6,009 nt of DNA from Bacillota bacterium. GTDB taxonomy: Bacteria > Bacillota > Sulfobacillia > RBS10-35 > JAJYVN01. The notes under the pieces are model-generated. The model made no database searches and was not told the DNA's origin. It saw only the letters and a list, made by a program, of their open reading frames with translations. Below, piece after piece: positions 5,855-6,009 of this stretch. The first letter of the stretch is position 1; each line of letters opens with the position of its first letter. The DNA lies in NCBI GenBank assembly GCA_021791995.1, contig JAJYVN010000188.1, positions 1-6,009 on the forward strand. The letters are read 5' to 3'. A program made the translations under genes and the position numbers.

Positions 5855-6009
5855 TGAACCCACCAGCGTGGGGGTTGTATCAATTTATTCCTGCTTTGCT
5901 TGCCACACCCAGACAATCGTTGTTCGTGCCGCCCCAATCCGGCTTGCGCCGGTTGCCCTTGGTTCCTTCTCCCCTTGCGGAGAAGGAGTCGACCCCTTTG
6001 CGCGTGAGT
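5855..6009 (-). ncRNA. Candidate omega-RNA (TnpB guide RNA scaffold), 5' end outside window
   Basis: Read on the minus strand, three hairpins follow each other: TCCTTCTCC/GGAGAAGGA (5987-5964, perfect 9-bp stem, 6-base loop); CCGGC-GCAA-GCCGG (5952-5939, with a GNRA tetraloop, a stable RNA fold); and AACC-CAC/GTG-GGTT (5876-5857, tetraloop GCTG, two-base bulge), ending in GGTTCA. In IS200/IS605 and IS607 elements the TnpB guide RNA spans the tnpB 3' end and the right end of the element. The ISDra2 scaffold likewise ends in a hairpin followed by GGTTCAA, after which the guide begins. By analogy the guide here would start near 5854 and read GCGCAACGACGCACTAC. This is inference from structure and position; no covariation is available. 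Confidence 0.42.
5855..6009 (-). mobile_element. Probable right end of an IS200/IS605- or IS607-type element
   Basis: The hairpin series ending in GGTTCA near 5855 and the possible tnpB tail would place the right end of an element here, with its body beyond the right edge and its orientation the same as the element at the left edge. Without tnpA or the TnpB catalytic domain the family cannot be fixed; an IS607 assignment would be by analogy with the left element only. Confidence 0.38.
5880..6009 (-). CDS. Possible C-terminal end of TnpB (partial, enters from right edge)
   Basis: A minus-strand frame is open from the right edge to TGA at 5882-5880 and gives 42 residues including DSFSARGEGTKGN and WGGTNND. 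An A-x-G-E-rich, basic, low-complexity tail like this is common after the RuvC/zinc-finger part of TnpB, but no catalytic motif is inside the window. The other two minus-strand frames are also open to the edge; one ends at 5887-5885 with ...WQAKQE, also reminiscent of TnpB tails. The frame ending at 5880 has the higher third-position GC. The call rests mainly on the hairpins that overlap it. Confidence 0.33.
   Translation of the reverse strand, partial: LTRKGVDSFSARGEGTKGNRRKPDWGGTNNDCLGVASKAGIN

Noticed and set aside
5800..5860. Possible tRNA (GGTTCA and CACCA-like strings)
   Set aside because: No matching acceptor, D or anticodon stems could be paired around them.

Overview
The window holds an all-minus-strand block of five host genes, bounded on both sides by pieces of transposon-like DNA. 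Base composition is GC-rich (about 60% by eye). The host genes have strong AGGAGG-type ribosome binding sites and GTG starts are common. These features, the XerD-like recombinase and an FtsH-type protease with a much reduced membrane part would fit a GC-rich, possibly thermophilic or acidophilic member of the Bacillota. A Chloroflexota-like lineage cannot be excluded; this placement is an inference from style, not from a database match.

Reading in the direction of transcription (right to left): 6009-5855 looks like the 3' end of an IS200/IS605- or IS607-type element, possibly the C-terminal end of tnpB overlapping a structured omega-RNA-like transcript. Next comes a roughly 350-base stretch without a recognisable gene (5854-5506). 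Then follow alanine dehydrogenase (ald, 5505-4378), a XerD-type tyrosine recombinase (4381-3443, overlapping ald by ATGA) and prolipoprotein diacylglyceryl transferase (lgt, 3421-2588). A 112-base gap with a perfect TATAAT -10 box separates these from a second unit: a small exported protein of unknown function (2475-1915) and, 22 bases on, an FtsH-like AAA+ zinc protease (1892-219). About 90 bases beyond its stop, an IS607-type serine recombinase gene (tnpA) begins at 126 and runs off the left edge.

Functionally, ald-xerD-lgt reads as one co-transcribed housekeeping unit: alanine/pyruvate interconversion, chromosome dimer resolution and lipoprotein lipidation. The second unit pairs an exported protein with a membrane protease that lacks the usual extracytoplasmic domain, which suggests, without proving, that the two work together. 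No wholly new system is demonstrable here. The items most worth checking are the omega-RNA-like structure at the right edge, the minimal FtsH with its exported partner, and an Lgt in which a normally conserved histidine is aspartate.
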